Positions 1 to 7,916 of a DNA stretch of 12,523 nucleotides are shown piece by piece (the first letter of the stretch is position 1; each line of letters opens with the position of its first letter). The stretch comes from Oscillospiraceae bacterium (GTDB lineage: Bacteria; Bacillota; Clostridia; Oscillospirales; Acutalibacteraceae). The notes beneath the pieces are model-generated. The model saw nothing but the letters and a program-made list of their open reading frames with translations, had not been told where the DNA came from and searched no databases. A program made the translations under genes and the position numbers. The stretch covers positions 1-12,523 of the forward strand of contig WRDE01000027.1 in assembly GCA_009783605.1 (NCBI GenBank), written 5' to 3'.

Positions 1-1350
1 CACTTGCGCTCCAGCCGACAAACTTAACGGATGTGCTCGCGCCTTTGTAAGTCTCATTATTGTGCGTCGGGCCGGTCGTCGACAGCGTGTGAACCGTGCC
101 GTTGAGGATGTTTACATCATTCGCCGGGCCGTCCGCGTTGCCGTTATTAACATTGTATGTCACCTTGTACTTGATTGCAAGAACGTCAGGACCGTTTCCG
201 GTTGTGTCATAACCCCAAACAGCGTACACCGTCTCATTGCTGTCCTCGATGAGGACAGTCTCAATCATTGATGTCGGAAGTACATCGTCTTTTGTCAGGA
301 TGGCGATGACTCTGGATGAACTCCAGCCCACGAACTTGACATCAACCAGCGTACCGTTGCTTTCCTTATCAACCTGCTCATGCGTTGGTTTCTTCGTTGT
401 GTTTAAGGGATATTCCATCTGCGTGAGAAGGTTTATATCAGGATCGGGGCCGCTGCCGGCTATGCCGCCGTTAATATCGTAGAAAATGCTGAACTTTTCT
501 TCCAAAACGTCCGGTATGCCATTGTCGTTTGCATCCTCGCCCCAAACGGCGTACACCGTCACATCCTCGTTCGTGAGTGTGACATCATCCACAAATATCG
601 GAGGTATGTCGTCCTTATCAAGGACGACATTGATAATGGAATCATCAAGGGTCCAGCCGATGAACAAAGTCAAAGTCGTATGAGTGTATTCCGGGTTGAT
701 GGATGCATCCAGAGTATGTGTTCCCGCCGGCAAATTGCTGACAACAATCGGGTCGTAGATGTTGTCAATAGAGCCGCCGTTTAAATCATAAGTCAAATTG
801 TACTTCGGGCCCGAAGCATATACGAAGTACACCGTACCGTCATTGGACACCGCCTCGCTCGACGGGTTGCCCGCGCTTAAGCCGCTTGTCGTCGTGGTGA
901 TCGGGAAGTCTGAACCACTCAGCGGGAGATAAGCCGCCTCCCACATCCAGCCGACAGCGCTATAGCCGCTCAATGTCGGGATGGTCTTGGAATACGCCCC
1001 CGACGATTGCAAAACGCTTGTCGTTGTCGTGCCGGGCGGGTTAATCAGAGTGCCGTTGACGTCCACATATTTCTCGGTGATGGTGTAGCCTTCCTCGTAG
1101 ATGAAGTATACAGTCAGGTCACCTGTCACCGGATTAATAATGGCCGGCGTGCCGGGGTAATATGTACCGCTGCCAAGTTCGCCGATCCGATAACCCATCG
1201 GGGCATAGCCGGAGATAGTCGGATGAATCTTGCTGTAGGCGGGAGATTCCCGAAGAACAAAAGTTACTCGCTCGCCGTCAAGCTCGGTTTCGCTCATGTC
1301 CACGTATCTCTCCGTGATGTTCCACGTCGCTTTATTATCCCCGTACGCAA
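1..1350 (-). other. MucBP-like and InlB-like module cluster of the adhesin
   Basis: Two MucBP-like modules occupy about 1350-1095 and 1094-820. Each opens with an ITE(R/K)YVD motif and contains a 'S.aYSK..PT.SGY' stretch followed by a 'VYF(I/V)Y' strand. Three InlB/Listeria-Bacteroides-type repeats follow, starting near 802, 500 and 180. They carry the usual 'Y.V.YD.NGG ... F.GW ... YAVWG' pattern, separated by a short Asp/Asn-rich linker (EDANDNGIPDVL). Such modules in other organisms extend adhesins from the cell surface and bind mucin-like or other glycans. Module boundaries were judged by eye. The third InlB-like repeat is cut by the window edge. Confidence 0.65.
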
Positions 1351-4318
1351 CGATGTCGTAATTGTTGATCGGGTGGTCAAAGTCAAATACACTGCTGCTG
1401 GTTGTTCTGATATTCGGGTACGTTGCTACCAATGTTGGTATGTCCGAGATGACGGCCCCATTCGCCGCGTAGTTGGAATGGAAGACCGCAGGAGCTGAGA
1501 TGTCCAGGTTGGCGTAAGTCTGGTCTATTGTCCAAATTCCGCCGCCGTCACCTTCAGCAATGTTGCCACTTATCGTACCGCTGGTTATCACCATCACCAT
1601 AGACGGATTGGAGAGGTACACGCCGCCACCGGACCAAGAAGCTGTGTTATTGATGATGCTGCCGCCGGCTAAGGTGAGCTGTCCACCGCCTGCTCTCACA
1701 CCGCCACCGGACCATGCCGTGTTACCTTCTATTGTGACATTTGCAGGAATTACAAGGTCACTTTTTGTGAATATACCACCGCCACCATCCGCTTCGTTTT
1801 CGCGGATGAAGATATTGCCGGTGGGGGCAAAGGTTAAACTGCCGCTGTCGTTCACAAATATGCCGCCGCCGAAATTACTCGCCACGTTCTCAACGATGCT
1901 GCCGCCGGTCATTGTCATCATGCCGGCGGTTTCAGTAGCTAAGTCGGGGCCTTCAATAAACACACCGGCACCATTCGTAGCTTCATTGTTTCTGATTTCG
2001 CCGCCGGTCATTGTCATCGTGCCGGCGCTTCCAATAAACACGCCGGAACCATTAAAAGCTTTATTGTTTCTGATTGTGCCGCCATTCATCTCGAATATGC
2101 CATTGGCCCCCACCGCGACACCGCCGCCGTAGTCGTAAAAAGAGCCGTTTGTGCTGCTGTTTTGTATCACTGCGCCGTCATTCATGATCAGCTTTGCAAT
2201 TCTGCCCATGAAAAAGTGGCCACTGATATTAACGCCGCCGCCCTGAGTATCGTTGCCGTTACCGTCTAAGATGATGTTCTCAAGCGTCAGTTGTCCTTCA
2301 ACAGTGAAGTGACGCGCACCGGTCGTCTGTGTAATCGTCCACTGATTACCCGTGTCCGACGTCAGCGTGATGATTTTGTTCGCCGGAATTGTTATCGCGG
2401 TATACGAACCGTCGGTCATATCCGCGTCGTTAACCGTCGCCACAATCGTGTACGGGTTGTCGTCCGCCGTACAAAGCCTCACCGCGTCTGCCAGCAGATG
2501 TTCGGTACCAATCAGCGTGCCCGCGGCAACGTTGCCGTCGTACACCCGGTAGCGCTCAAGGCCATTGATATCGTAATTGTTGAGCGGATGGTCATATATA
2601 CTGCTGCTGGTCGTCCGGATAGTCGGGTACAATATTAACGCATTCGCGGGCGGCACGCTGGGCCCGTACCCCGCCAAGTTGTCACGGAAGACCACAGTAT
2701 CTGAGATGTTAAGGCTGGCGTAAGTATCGTCTGTTGTCCAAATTCCGCCGCCGCTCTTATCGGCTGTATTATTGCTGATCGTACCGTTTGTAATATTGAG
2801 AGTAGAGGTCGCGATAATACCGCCGCCGTTCTCCTCGGCTGTATTATTGTTGATCGTACCGTTTGTAATCGTGAGAGTGGTCGCGATAATACCGCCGCCG
2901 TTGAGTGTAGCAGTGTTGTCGCTTACTGTACCGCCGGTCATCACCATAGTGGCGGCATTTACACCACCGCCACCCGAGCCTCTGTTCCCGATGATGCTGC
3001 CACCTGCTAAGGTGAGCGTTCCGTTTACAAGATGCACGCCACCGCCGGAACCCGCCGTGTTACCTTCTATTGTGACATTTGCGGGAATGACAAGGTTGAT
3101 TGACGTATTCTCTTCGGTTGCTATGCCACCGCCGCCCCCTATGGCTGTGTTTCCTTTGATTAATATATTGTTATTGTTTGAAGGAGAAAAGGTGAGATCA
3201 TCAGAACCGGTAAATATGCCACCGCCGAGACGGGCATAGTTTCCGCTTATCGTGCCGCCGGTCATTGTCATCGTGGCGGAGGGGGCGACATGAACACCGC
3301 CACCGGTACCCGCTCCGAGAGCTGTATTGTTTCTGATTTCGCCGCCGTTCATCTCCAATATACCTTTGTTACCTACCTCAACACCGCCGCCGCCGTCGCT
3401 GAGATCGGGATCTGAGCAGCTGTTTTGTATCACTGCGCCGTCATTTATGGTCATCTTTGCGCCGCCGCTGCCAAGGATGAGAACACCGCCGCCCGCGGTA
3501 GCGTTGCCGTTACCGTCTAAGATAATGTCCTCAATCGTCAGTTCTCCTTCAACGATGAAGTGACGCGATTCGCTCGTCTGTTTGATTGTCCGCGTGTTGA
3601 TCGGCAGGTAGCCCTCGTACGACGTCAGCGTGATGTTTATGCCCGCCGGAATTGTTATCGCGGTATTCACACCTTTGGTCATATCCGAGTCGTTTTCCGT
3701 CGCCACAATCGTGTACGAGGTGTTGTTCTCCGTACAAAGCGCCACCGCGTCTTCCAGCAGATACCTGGAACCGATCAGCGTACCCGTGTCAGCATCGCCA
3801 TCGTACACCATGTACCGCTCATACCACCACAACGCATACAGATTGAAGTCGCGGTTGTTGATGTAACAGAGATCCCCCGGTTCATAGGCGTTGCCGCCGC
3901 CGTCCGTCTCAGTGTTCCAGCCGAGGAAGCGCGGTTTGGTCGTTGGGCCGGTTATAAAGTTGACCAAGGGGTCCTCGCGGGATAAAACCGGCACGCTGAA
4001 GCCGTAGCCGGTGATGTATGACACACCTGAATCCTGAGAATAACCCGTGCCGGGTCCGCCGCCTTCGGGGTGGTAGTGGATGGAATAGTTGGGAACCAAC
4101 CACACCGGCAGCGTCGCGTTGGTATTCACCGAGCCGATGAGCGGACTGTTGTCCGAAACGCGCACGAGCTGCCCGATCAACGCGCCGGTCACGCCGGTCG
4201 CGTTGTTATACAGGAACTCGTTGAAGTTTTCCGTTGCCGTATTGCCCGTGCTGTAGGCGTAGCAAGCCAGATCCGCGGGCAGCGTGAGAGTATTCACCGG
4301 ATTTGCGGTACCCGCGTT
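1..4318 (-). CDS. Same adhesin frame after the TAG: beta-helix, MucBP-like and InlB-like modules (runs off the left edge)
   Basis: This stretch is in exactly the same frame as the upstream ORF. Codon-by-codon reading from 4318 to 2 finds no stop. The first in-frame ATG is at 3811, about 170 codons in, and no Shine-Dalgarno-like start lies near the TAG, so independent translation is unlikely. Modules in order are: a linker (NAGTANPVNTLTLPAD); an InlB/Flg_new-like repeat at about 4087-3830 (YSIHYHPEGGG to NLYALW); two long beta-helix units (3820-2558 and 2557-1352) with motifs such as MTMTGGTISGN and NNTAxxxGGGI, like polymorphic outer-membrane or pectate-lyase-type solenoids; two MucBP-like modules (ITERYVDMSETEL, ITEKYVDVNGTL); and InlB-like repeats (YNLTYDLNGGS, FSIFYDINGG, VTYNVNNGN). 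The C-terminal anchor lies outside the window. It is either the translated remainder of one protein or a relic tail; the lack of further lesions argues for current or recent expression. Confidence 0.75.
1352..2557 (-). repeat. Intragenic beta-helix unit, copy 2 of the tandem duplication
   Basis: Runs from ERYRVYDGNVAAGTLIG to SSSVFDFDHPINNYDI, about 402 codons, and directly abuts copy 1. Both copies end in a (L/I)NNYDI sequence. The final DI is followed by the first MucBP-like module. The duplicated pair has diverged at the protein level in surface loops while keeping the coil-forming GG and N ladders. Confidence 0.8.
2558..3820 (-). repeat. Intragenic beta-helix unit, copy 1 of a ~1.2 kb tandem duplication
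   Basis: Runs from ERYMVYDGDADTGTLIG to SSSIYDHPLNNYDI, about 421 codons. It matches the next unit module by module: ALCTENNTSYTIVATENDSD against RLCTADDNPYTIVATVNDAD, ILDGNGN in both, INDGAVIQNS against MNDGAVIQNS, and EMNGGEIRNNTA against EMNGGTIRNNKA. Several DNA stretches are nearly identical, for example gttgccgttaccgtctaaga near 3503 and near 2252. This copy has extra beta-helix coils (two TLTITNGTI-type rungs at about 2920-2760) that copy 2 lacks, suggesting gain or loss of single coils after duplication. Confidence 0.8.
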
Positions 4319-4321
4319 CTA
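4319..4321 (-). other. Single in-frame amber (TAG) codon inside the adhesin frame
   Basis: The plus strand reads cta here, giving TAG in the coding frame between ...NATYNRDIKV and NAGTANPVNTL... Both sides are surface-protein sequence. A one-base change from TAT or TAC (Tyr), TTG (Leu), CAG (Gln) or AAG (Lys) would create it. The stops of the three other complete genes here are TGA, TAA and TAA, so TAG is not otherwise used as a terminator in the window, though the sample is tiny. Confidence 0.95.
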
Positions 4322-7303
4322 TACCTTGATGTCGCGGTTATATGTCGCATTTGCGTTGATGTAGTTGTTCACAAAGAACCCGTCGCCGCTTACGGTCGCC
4401 GCATGAATAGCGGGCCATGTGGAAAATCGCGAATACGCTTTCACAGTCGCTGTGCTGTCAATGGTAAGGTCAGCGCCGGAGAGGGGGGAAGGCACACTAA
4501 TGCCGCCGGAGCCGCCGGCACCGATACCTGCTCCGGCCCGAGAGGAGGTTGCTGTCACCACTGCGTTATCGGCAATTGTTATGGTGCCGCCGGAACCTCC
4601 GGAGCTGGGAGTTACACTATAACCACCACCGATACCTGCTCCCTGAGAAGAGGTTGCCGTCACTGTGCTGCCGGTAATTGTTATGGTGCCGCCGGAACCG
4701 CCGGAATCGCGGCCGAAACCACCACCGATACCTGCTCCATCAGTAGAGGTTGCCTTCACTGTACCACCGGTAATTGTTATGGTGCCGCCGGAACCGCCTC
4801 TGTCACCTTGACCACCACCGATACCTGCTCCCCCCAATGCACTAGCAGAGATTGCCGTCACTGTACCACCGGTAATTGTTATGGTGCCGCCGGAACCGCC
4901 AATACTACCAAAACTCCCACCACCGATACCTGCTCCCTGAGAAGAGGTTGCCGTCACTGTGCCACCGGTAATCGTGATATTTCCTCCTCTGCCAATCGGA
5001 AATGCGCCGCCGATGCCCGCAGCATAACCGCCGGTCCTCGCCGTCGCCGTCACCGTACCGCCGTTGATATTAATGTTTCCGCCGGATGGATAGCTGCTGT
5101 ATGGATAGCTGCTGCCGTAACCGCCGCCACCTATCGCGGAATAGGCGAAGTCTGTCGCAATCACCGTCAGCGAACCTATACTGCTGCCCGGCTCCGTTGC
5201 ACTGTCAATCCGAATCGTTGCGACATTCGTGCCGCCTCCATCGGGCACAAATACGCTGCCGCGGATGGTATTGTCGCCCGCCAGCAGCAAATCGACATTC
5301 GCATTTCCTTTCAGGTCGAAATTGCCCGTCATCGTAATTTTGTCAATAATAATACTCGTCGTCACGCCTGTGTTCACCACGATGCCCGTCACCGAGTGCG
5401 TGCCGCTCTGCCATATGCGGTAGGCAACCGGCCCTGTATGAGTCACGGGCGCGTCTTGTCTAATAGTTAGAACGCCGCCGCTGTATTGGTAATACGATGA
5501 CCACGCCGTGTTTGTCAGTGACCCGTCACTGTTGGCCAAGTCGATGTCCATCCAAACGGGGGGCGGGGTCATTGTGAAGTCCACGCCGGGGTAGAACAGA
5601 TTGGGGGTACCGATATTGAACGGTGCCGGAAGCGGCGTCGTTGCCGTGTTCAGCGTATAATGCGTGAGCGTCACGCCGGTGATTTCAATGATATTGCCGG
5701 TGCCGGTGCCCGGTATGAAATATTTGCCGTTGGTATCTGTTGTCACAGTACCGGGTGTGCTGTTGAGAGTGTAGGCAATCGTTACGCCACCCAGCGCGGT
5801 GCCGCTCGTGTCTTTGACCGTCCCGGCCACGCCGTATGGGTCATATTCAGTAATGCGCACCATACCGTTGCCGGTTTTTGCGGCCATGGTAGTTGACGCA
5901 GCAGCGCCGGCACCACCCGCAAGACTGTCCACGCCACCGATATAGCCGGAACCGCCGCCGCCATGGCCGCCCCTGCCGCCACCGCCGCCACCGCCGAAAT
6001 AACCGCCGCCACCGCCGCCGCCGCCGCCGGTACCACCATTGCCGCCTTGGCCACTGACCCCATTGCCTCCGGGACCGCTGCCGGAGAGGGTACCTTCGAC
6101 ACCACCAACACCACCGGCTATGTCAGTTCCGGGGTTGCCGGGCCAGCCGAAGCTGGCGTTGCCGCTGAGGGAGAGTCCTCCAACCACGCCACCGCCATTG
6201 CCGGCGAAGCTACTGTCGAGGGGTGCCCCGCCACCGCCACCGCCGGCCACGATTACCCTGTTGGAAAGTGTCGTGCCGCCTATTCGGATGTCGGTTGCTC
6301 CGCCACCGCCACCCCCGCCCCTGCCAGTCGAAGCTGTGCCGCCGGTGCCGCCGCCATTAGAACCGCCAGCCCCGCCGATGCCATCATTGGTCGAGGAGCC
6401 CGCGCCCCCCGTATAGTAATAGGCCGTAACATCCAAAGCATTGCCTATGGTACTGTACCAGCCCGATGAATAACCGCCCAAACCGCCGTTAGCAAAACCG
6501 CCTTCGGCGCCCCAAATCTCGAATCGATAAACCTTGTTCGGTTTAAGCGTAAACGAGCTGTTATTCGCCATCATACCGTTATCGTTCACGATAATGTTCG
6601 GGTTATTGAGCTGGGAAAATAAAAGTGGTATGATTTCGCCACCGCTCGCCGTCGTTAACCCTGCCGGCACAAAGCCCATCGGCAACCGCATACCGCCATT
6701 AATGTTTTCGACAGAACCGTTTTCCGTGACGATAAGAGTACCGGTGAAGGCCATGATCGGATTACTTCTCCAATCGATAGCGAACTTATTCTCGCCGGTC
6801 ACGGACATGGGAAGCAGGTATTCTGCGTTTTCTATAAAAGAGGAAGCCAAGCCGGCGACATAATTGCCGGGTTCAAGATTTTCAAAGATGTATGTGCCGT
6901 CCCAATCCGTTTGTGTTTGAGCGATATGGACGGTTAAGTCATTCGCCGCGTAGAGATAAACAGGATATCCGGCTAAAGGTTGCTCGCCGGTGTCATAGAA
7001 TCCGTTCCAATCGGTCGGCAGCATACCGTTGCCGTCAACCCATAAAAAGCCGGAGATGCTGCCGGTACCCGTTTCGATCTCACTTGATGAAGAGCCGTCA
7101 GCGGCGACAAGATGAGCAGGAACGGTTGCAAAAAGAAGCGCGAATACGACAAAAAGAGTGAGGAATTTTTTTCCCGATGCTTTCCAATTTTCCGCGTTTA
7201 AATTGGAAAACAATGTTTTATTTACAGTGCTTACTGTCTTATGTTCTTTTTTTCGCTGTTCGCCGCTCTCTGTGAGTGAGCGGTCTGTCACTATATTATA
7301 CAT
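4319..7303 (-). CDS. Giant secreted surface protein/adhesin, N-terminal 994 residues up to an in-frame TAG
   Basis: Likely an exported cell-surface adhesin or sheath protein. The start at 7303 is chosen because GGGGGA lies 8 nt upstream; the frame opens further to 7354 without such a site. Residues 1-45 are a long polar, basic leader, 46-67 a hydrophobic core ending PAHLVA-ADG, a typical signal peptide. Residues 80-155 resemble an SdrD B-like module (GSISGFLWVDGNG, then DTGEQPLAGYPVYLY). Residues 258-485 are a glycine-rich domain of the ALK/PF12810 type (YRFEIWGAEGG, ATDIRIGG, RVIVAGGGGGG). Residues 490-555 look like a carboxypeptidase-regulatory fold (VAGTVKDTSG, TDTNGKYFI). Residues 584-994 form a carbohydrate-binding-like repeat domain with GAGIGGG coils. 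It ends at TAG (codon 995), after which the same frame continues for 1,439 codons with more adhesin modules, so this is probably not the natural end. Substrate or partner is unknown. Confidence 0.85.
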   Translation of the reverse strand: MYNIVTDRSLTESGEQRKKEHKTVSTVNKTLFSNLNAENWKASGKKFLTLFVVFALLFATVPAHLVAADGSSSSEIETGTGSISGFLWVDGNGMLPTDWNGFYDTGEQPLAGYPVYLYAANDLTVHIAQTQTDWDGTYIFENLEPGNYVAGLASSFIENAEYLLPMSVTGENKFAIDWRSNPIMAFTGTLIVTENGSVENINGGMRLPMGFVPAGLTTASGGEIIPLLFSQLNNPNIIVNDNGMMANNSSFTLKPNKVYRFEIWGAEGGFANGGLGGYSSGWYSTIGNALDVTAYYYTGGAGSSTNDGIGGAGGSNGGGTGGTASTGRGGGGGGGATDIRIGGTTLSNRVIVAGGGGGGAPLDSSFAGNGGGVVGGLSLSGNASFGWPGNPGTDIAGGVGGVEGTLSGSGPGGNGVSGQGGNGGTGGGGGGGGGYFGGGGGGGRGGHGGGGSGYIGGVDSLAGGAGAAASTTMAAKTGNGMVRITEYDPYGVAGTVKDTSGTALGGVTIAYTLNSTPGTVTTDTNGKYFIPGTGTGNIIEITGVTLTHYTLNTATTPLPAPFNIGTPNLFYPGVDFTMTPPPVWMDIDLANSDGSLTNTAWSSYYQYSGGVLTIRQDAPVTHTGPVAYRIWQSGTHSVTGIVVNTGVTTSIIIDKITMTGNFDLKGNANVDLLLAGDNTIRGSVFVPDGGGTNVATIRIDSATEPGSSIGSLTVIATDFAYSAIGGGGYGSSYPYSSYPSGGNININGGTVTATARTGGYAAGIGGAFPIGRGGNITITGGTVTATSSQGAGIGGGSFGSIGGSGGTITITGGTVTAISASALGGAGIGGGQGDRGGSGGTITITGGTVKATSTDGAGIGGGFGRDSGGSGGTITITGSTVTATSSQGAGIGGGYSVTPSSGGSGGTITIADNAVVTATSSRAGAGIGAGGSGGISVPSPLSGADLTIDSTATVKAYSRFSTWPAIHAATVSGDGFFVNNYINANATYNRDIKV
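4499..5062 (-). repeat. Tandem GAGIGGG/TITITGGTV coils (about six, ~30 residues each)
   Basis: Residues 748-935 of the adhesin repeat the pattern GGTVTATSSQGAGIGGG, a variable loop, then GGSGGTITIT. The unit is roughly 29-31 codons and the DNA shows matching near-repeats (the string taattgttatggtgccgccg recurs at about 4674, 4771 and 4876). The pattern suggests a parallel beta-solenoid with one rung per unit, as in carbohydrate-binding domains of secreted clostridial and archaeal proteins. The last copies are more degenerate (TITITGSTV, TITIADNAVV). Unequal recombination between copies could change domain length without frameshift. Confidence 0.75.
5846..6532 (-). other. ALK-type glycine-rich domain with glycine-codon microsatellite
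   Basis: Adhesin residues 258-486 begin VYRFEIWGAEGG and close VRITEYD. Inside are uninterrupted Gly runs of nine (residues 426-434) and seven (437-443), encoded by GGC/GGT codons that read as ccg/cca-rich strings on the plus strand around 5950-6030. The flanking beta-strand signatures (ATDIRIGG, NRVIVAGGGGGG) match the glycine-rich family known from ALK/LTK receptors and bacterial surface proteins rather than collagen or PE_PGRS. Slippage in the (ccg)n tract would change length in whole codons. Confidence 0.7.
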
Positions 7304-7311
7304 GAATATTT

Positions 7312-7317
7312 TCCCCC
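7312..7317 (-). promoter_or_regulatory. Ribosome binding site fixing the adhesin start
   Basis: The minus strand reads GGGGGA, then 8 nt, then ATG at 7303. The longer frame start at 7354 has no comparable purine-rich site, so 7303 is preferred. Confidence 0.65.
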
Positions 7318-7383
7318 ATAACCAAAAAACAAGTCTTCCAATAACAAAACACAAAAAGTTGTTGAATAGTGTAAAAATTTATG

Positions 7384-7391
7384 ATTTATAA
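7384..7391 (-). promoter_or_regulatory. Candidate TATA box for the adhesin gene
   Basis: The minus strand reads TTATAAAT, close to the archaeal TTTATATA consensus. A start about 25 nt downstream would fall near 7360 and give a leader of roughly 57 nt before the ATG. The surrounding DNA is very AT-rich, so chance matches are common. Confidence 0.4.
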
Positions 7392-7698
7392 CATTTGAAT
7401 ACGATCATAAATTGATTGTTAAAGAATATAGAAAGATTTAGTATAAATATCTATTTAGAACATAAGTAAATAAAAATTGTTACTAATAGGAGATTAAACA
7501 GAATTAGATGATAAAGCCCTTACTGTAATTTATTTTATTTTAGAAATATCTAAATAAAATGAATAAAAGAGAGGGTAAAAGTCATAATAATAGCTAATAA
7601 AAAAAATGATGAAATATCTAAGGACCATTTAAACGAAACATTAATAAAAAAAAGGTAAAAAAAGTAAAAAACTTATCTTCAATCAAATTAAAACTGAA
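7392..7698. other. AT-rich intergenic DNA without a recognisable gene
   Basis: No open frame with a convincing start is present on either strand; stops are dense. An imperfect palindrome at 7532-7560 (ATTTTATTTTAGA, 4-nt centre, TCTAAATAAAAT) lies about 230 bp upstream of the adhesin start and could be a regulator site or just AT-rich symmetry. An isolated AGGAG at 7487 is followed only by a six-codon frame. Confidence 0.5.
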
Positions 7699-7761
7699 AT
7701 TCAAATAAAATCCAATAAAATTCAAATAAAATCCAATAAAATTCAAATAAAATCCAATAAA
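7699..7761. repeat. Three perfect tandem copies of a 21-bp AT-rich unit
   Basis: The unit begins attcaaataaaatcc and ends aataaa. Copies are at 7699-7719, 7720-7740 and 7741-7761, followed by a shortened, diverged fourth (acccaataaa). Each unit contains two related half-units. On the minus strand this gives a T-rich stretch downstream of the deaminase gene. Confidence 0.9.
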
Positions 7762-7796
7762 ACCCAATAAAAATACAAAAACAAAAATGATATCGA

Positions 7797-7827
7797 AAGC
7801 CTTTGGAAATCAAAGGCTTCTTTTTTT
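7797..7827 (+). terminator. Hairpin plus T-run
   Basis: Perfect 9-bp stem AAGCCTTTG / CAAAGGCTT with a 5-nt loop, followed on the plus strand by C and seven T. The geometry is that of an intrinsic terminator for plus-strand transcription. No plus-strand gene lies upstream. On the minus strand the hairpin is followed, about 8 nt later, by T-rich tracts (ATTTTTGTTTTTG), so it may also end the deaminase transcript. Confidence 0.6.
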
Positions 7828-7835
7828 ATTCAGCC

Positions 7836-7861
7836 GAAAAGACGGGCGGATCAGTCTTTTC
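7836..7861 (-). terminator. Second inverted repeat downstream of the deaminase gene
   Basis: Arms gaaaagac (7836-7843) and gtcttttc (7854-7861) form an 8-bp stem with a 10-nt loop. It lies about 30 bp past the deaminase stop. There is no T-run immediately after it, so it may be an RNA 3'-end stabiliser rather than a terminator in itself. Confidence 0.4.
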
Positions 7862-7916
7862 CGTTTCACTCTTTCCGTTTCGCCCTTTCCGTTTCACTCT
7901 TTCCGTTTCGCCCTTT
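7861..7916. repeat. Two perfect 28-bp tandem copies spanning the deaminase stop codon
   Basis: Copies at 7861-7888 and 7889-7916 are identical. Each is itself two similar 14-bp halves (ccgtttcactcttt and ccgtttcgcccttt). The copy nearer the gene encodes the last residues (ERAKRKE) and supplies the TGA; the other is an untranslated duplicate of the gene end. Confidence 0.9.

Noticed and set aside
3811..4318. Independent second adhesin gene starting just after the TAG
   Set aside because: No ATG occurs for about 170 codons and no signal peptide or ribosome binding site follows the stop. The sequence reads on as the same protein.
1..4318. Multiple frameshifts or a degenerate pseudogene downstream of the TAG
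   Set aside because: Every codon on the minus strand in this frame was read and no further stop was found. The modules continue without a break.
4070..5470. Long plus-strand open frame of 466 codons opposite the adhesin gene
   Set aside because: It is a shadow of the repetitive minus-strand coding sequence (Cys/Arg/His-rich nonsense), with no ribosome binding site or family resemblance. The same applies to the plus-strand frames at 1007-1498, 1560-2132, 2772-3239 and 5963-6469.
7532..7560. Palindrome as a defined operator for the adhesin gene
   Set aside because: It is an imperfect, almost purely A/T inverted repeat in very AT-rich DNA; chance symmetry is likely, so it is only noted in the gap description.
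7392..7698. Small protein gene in the AT-rich gap (AGGAG at 7487 with ATG at 7508)
   Set aside because: The frame has only six codons and the spacing from the AGGAG is too long.
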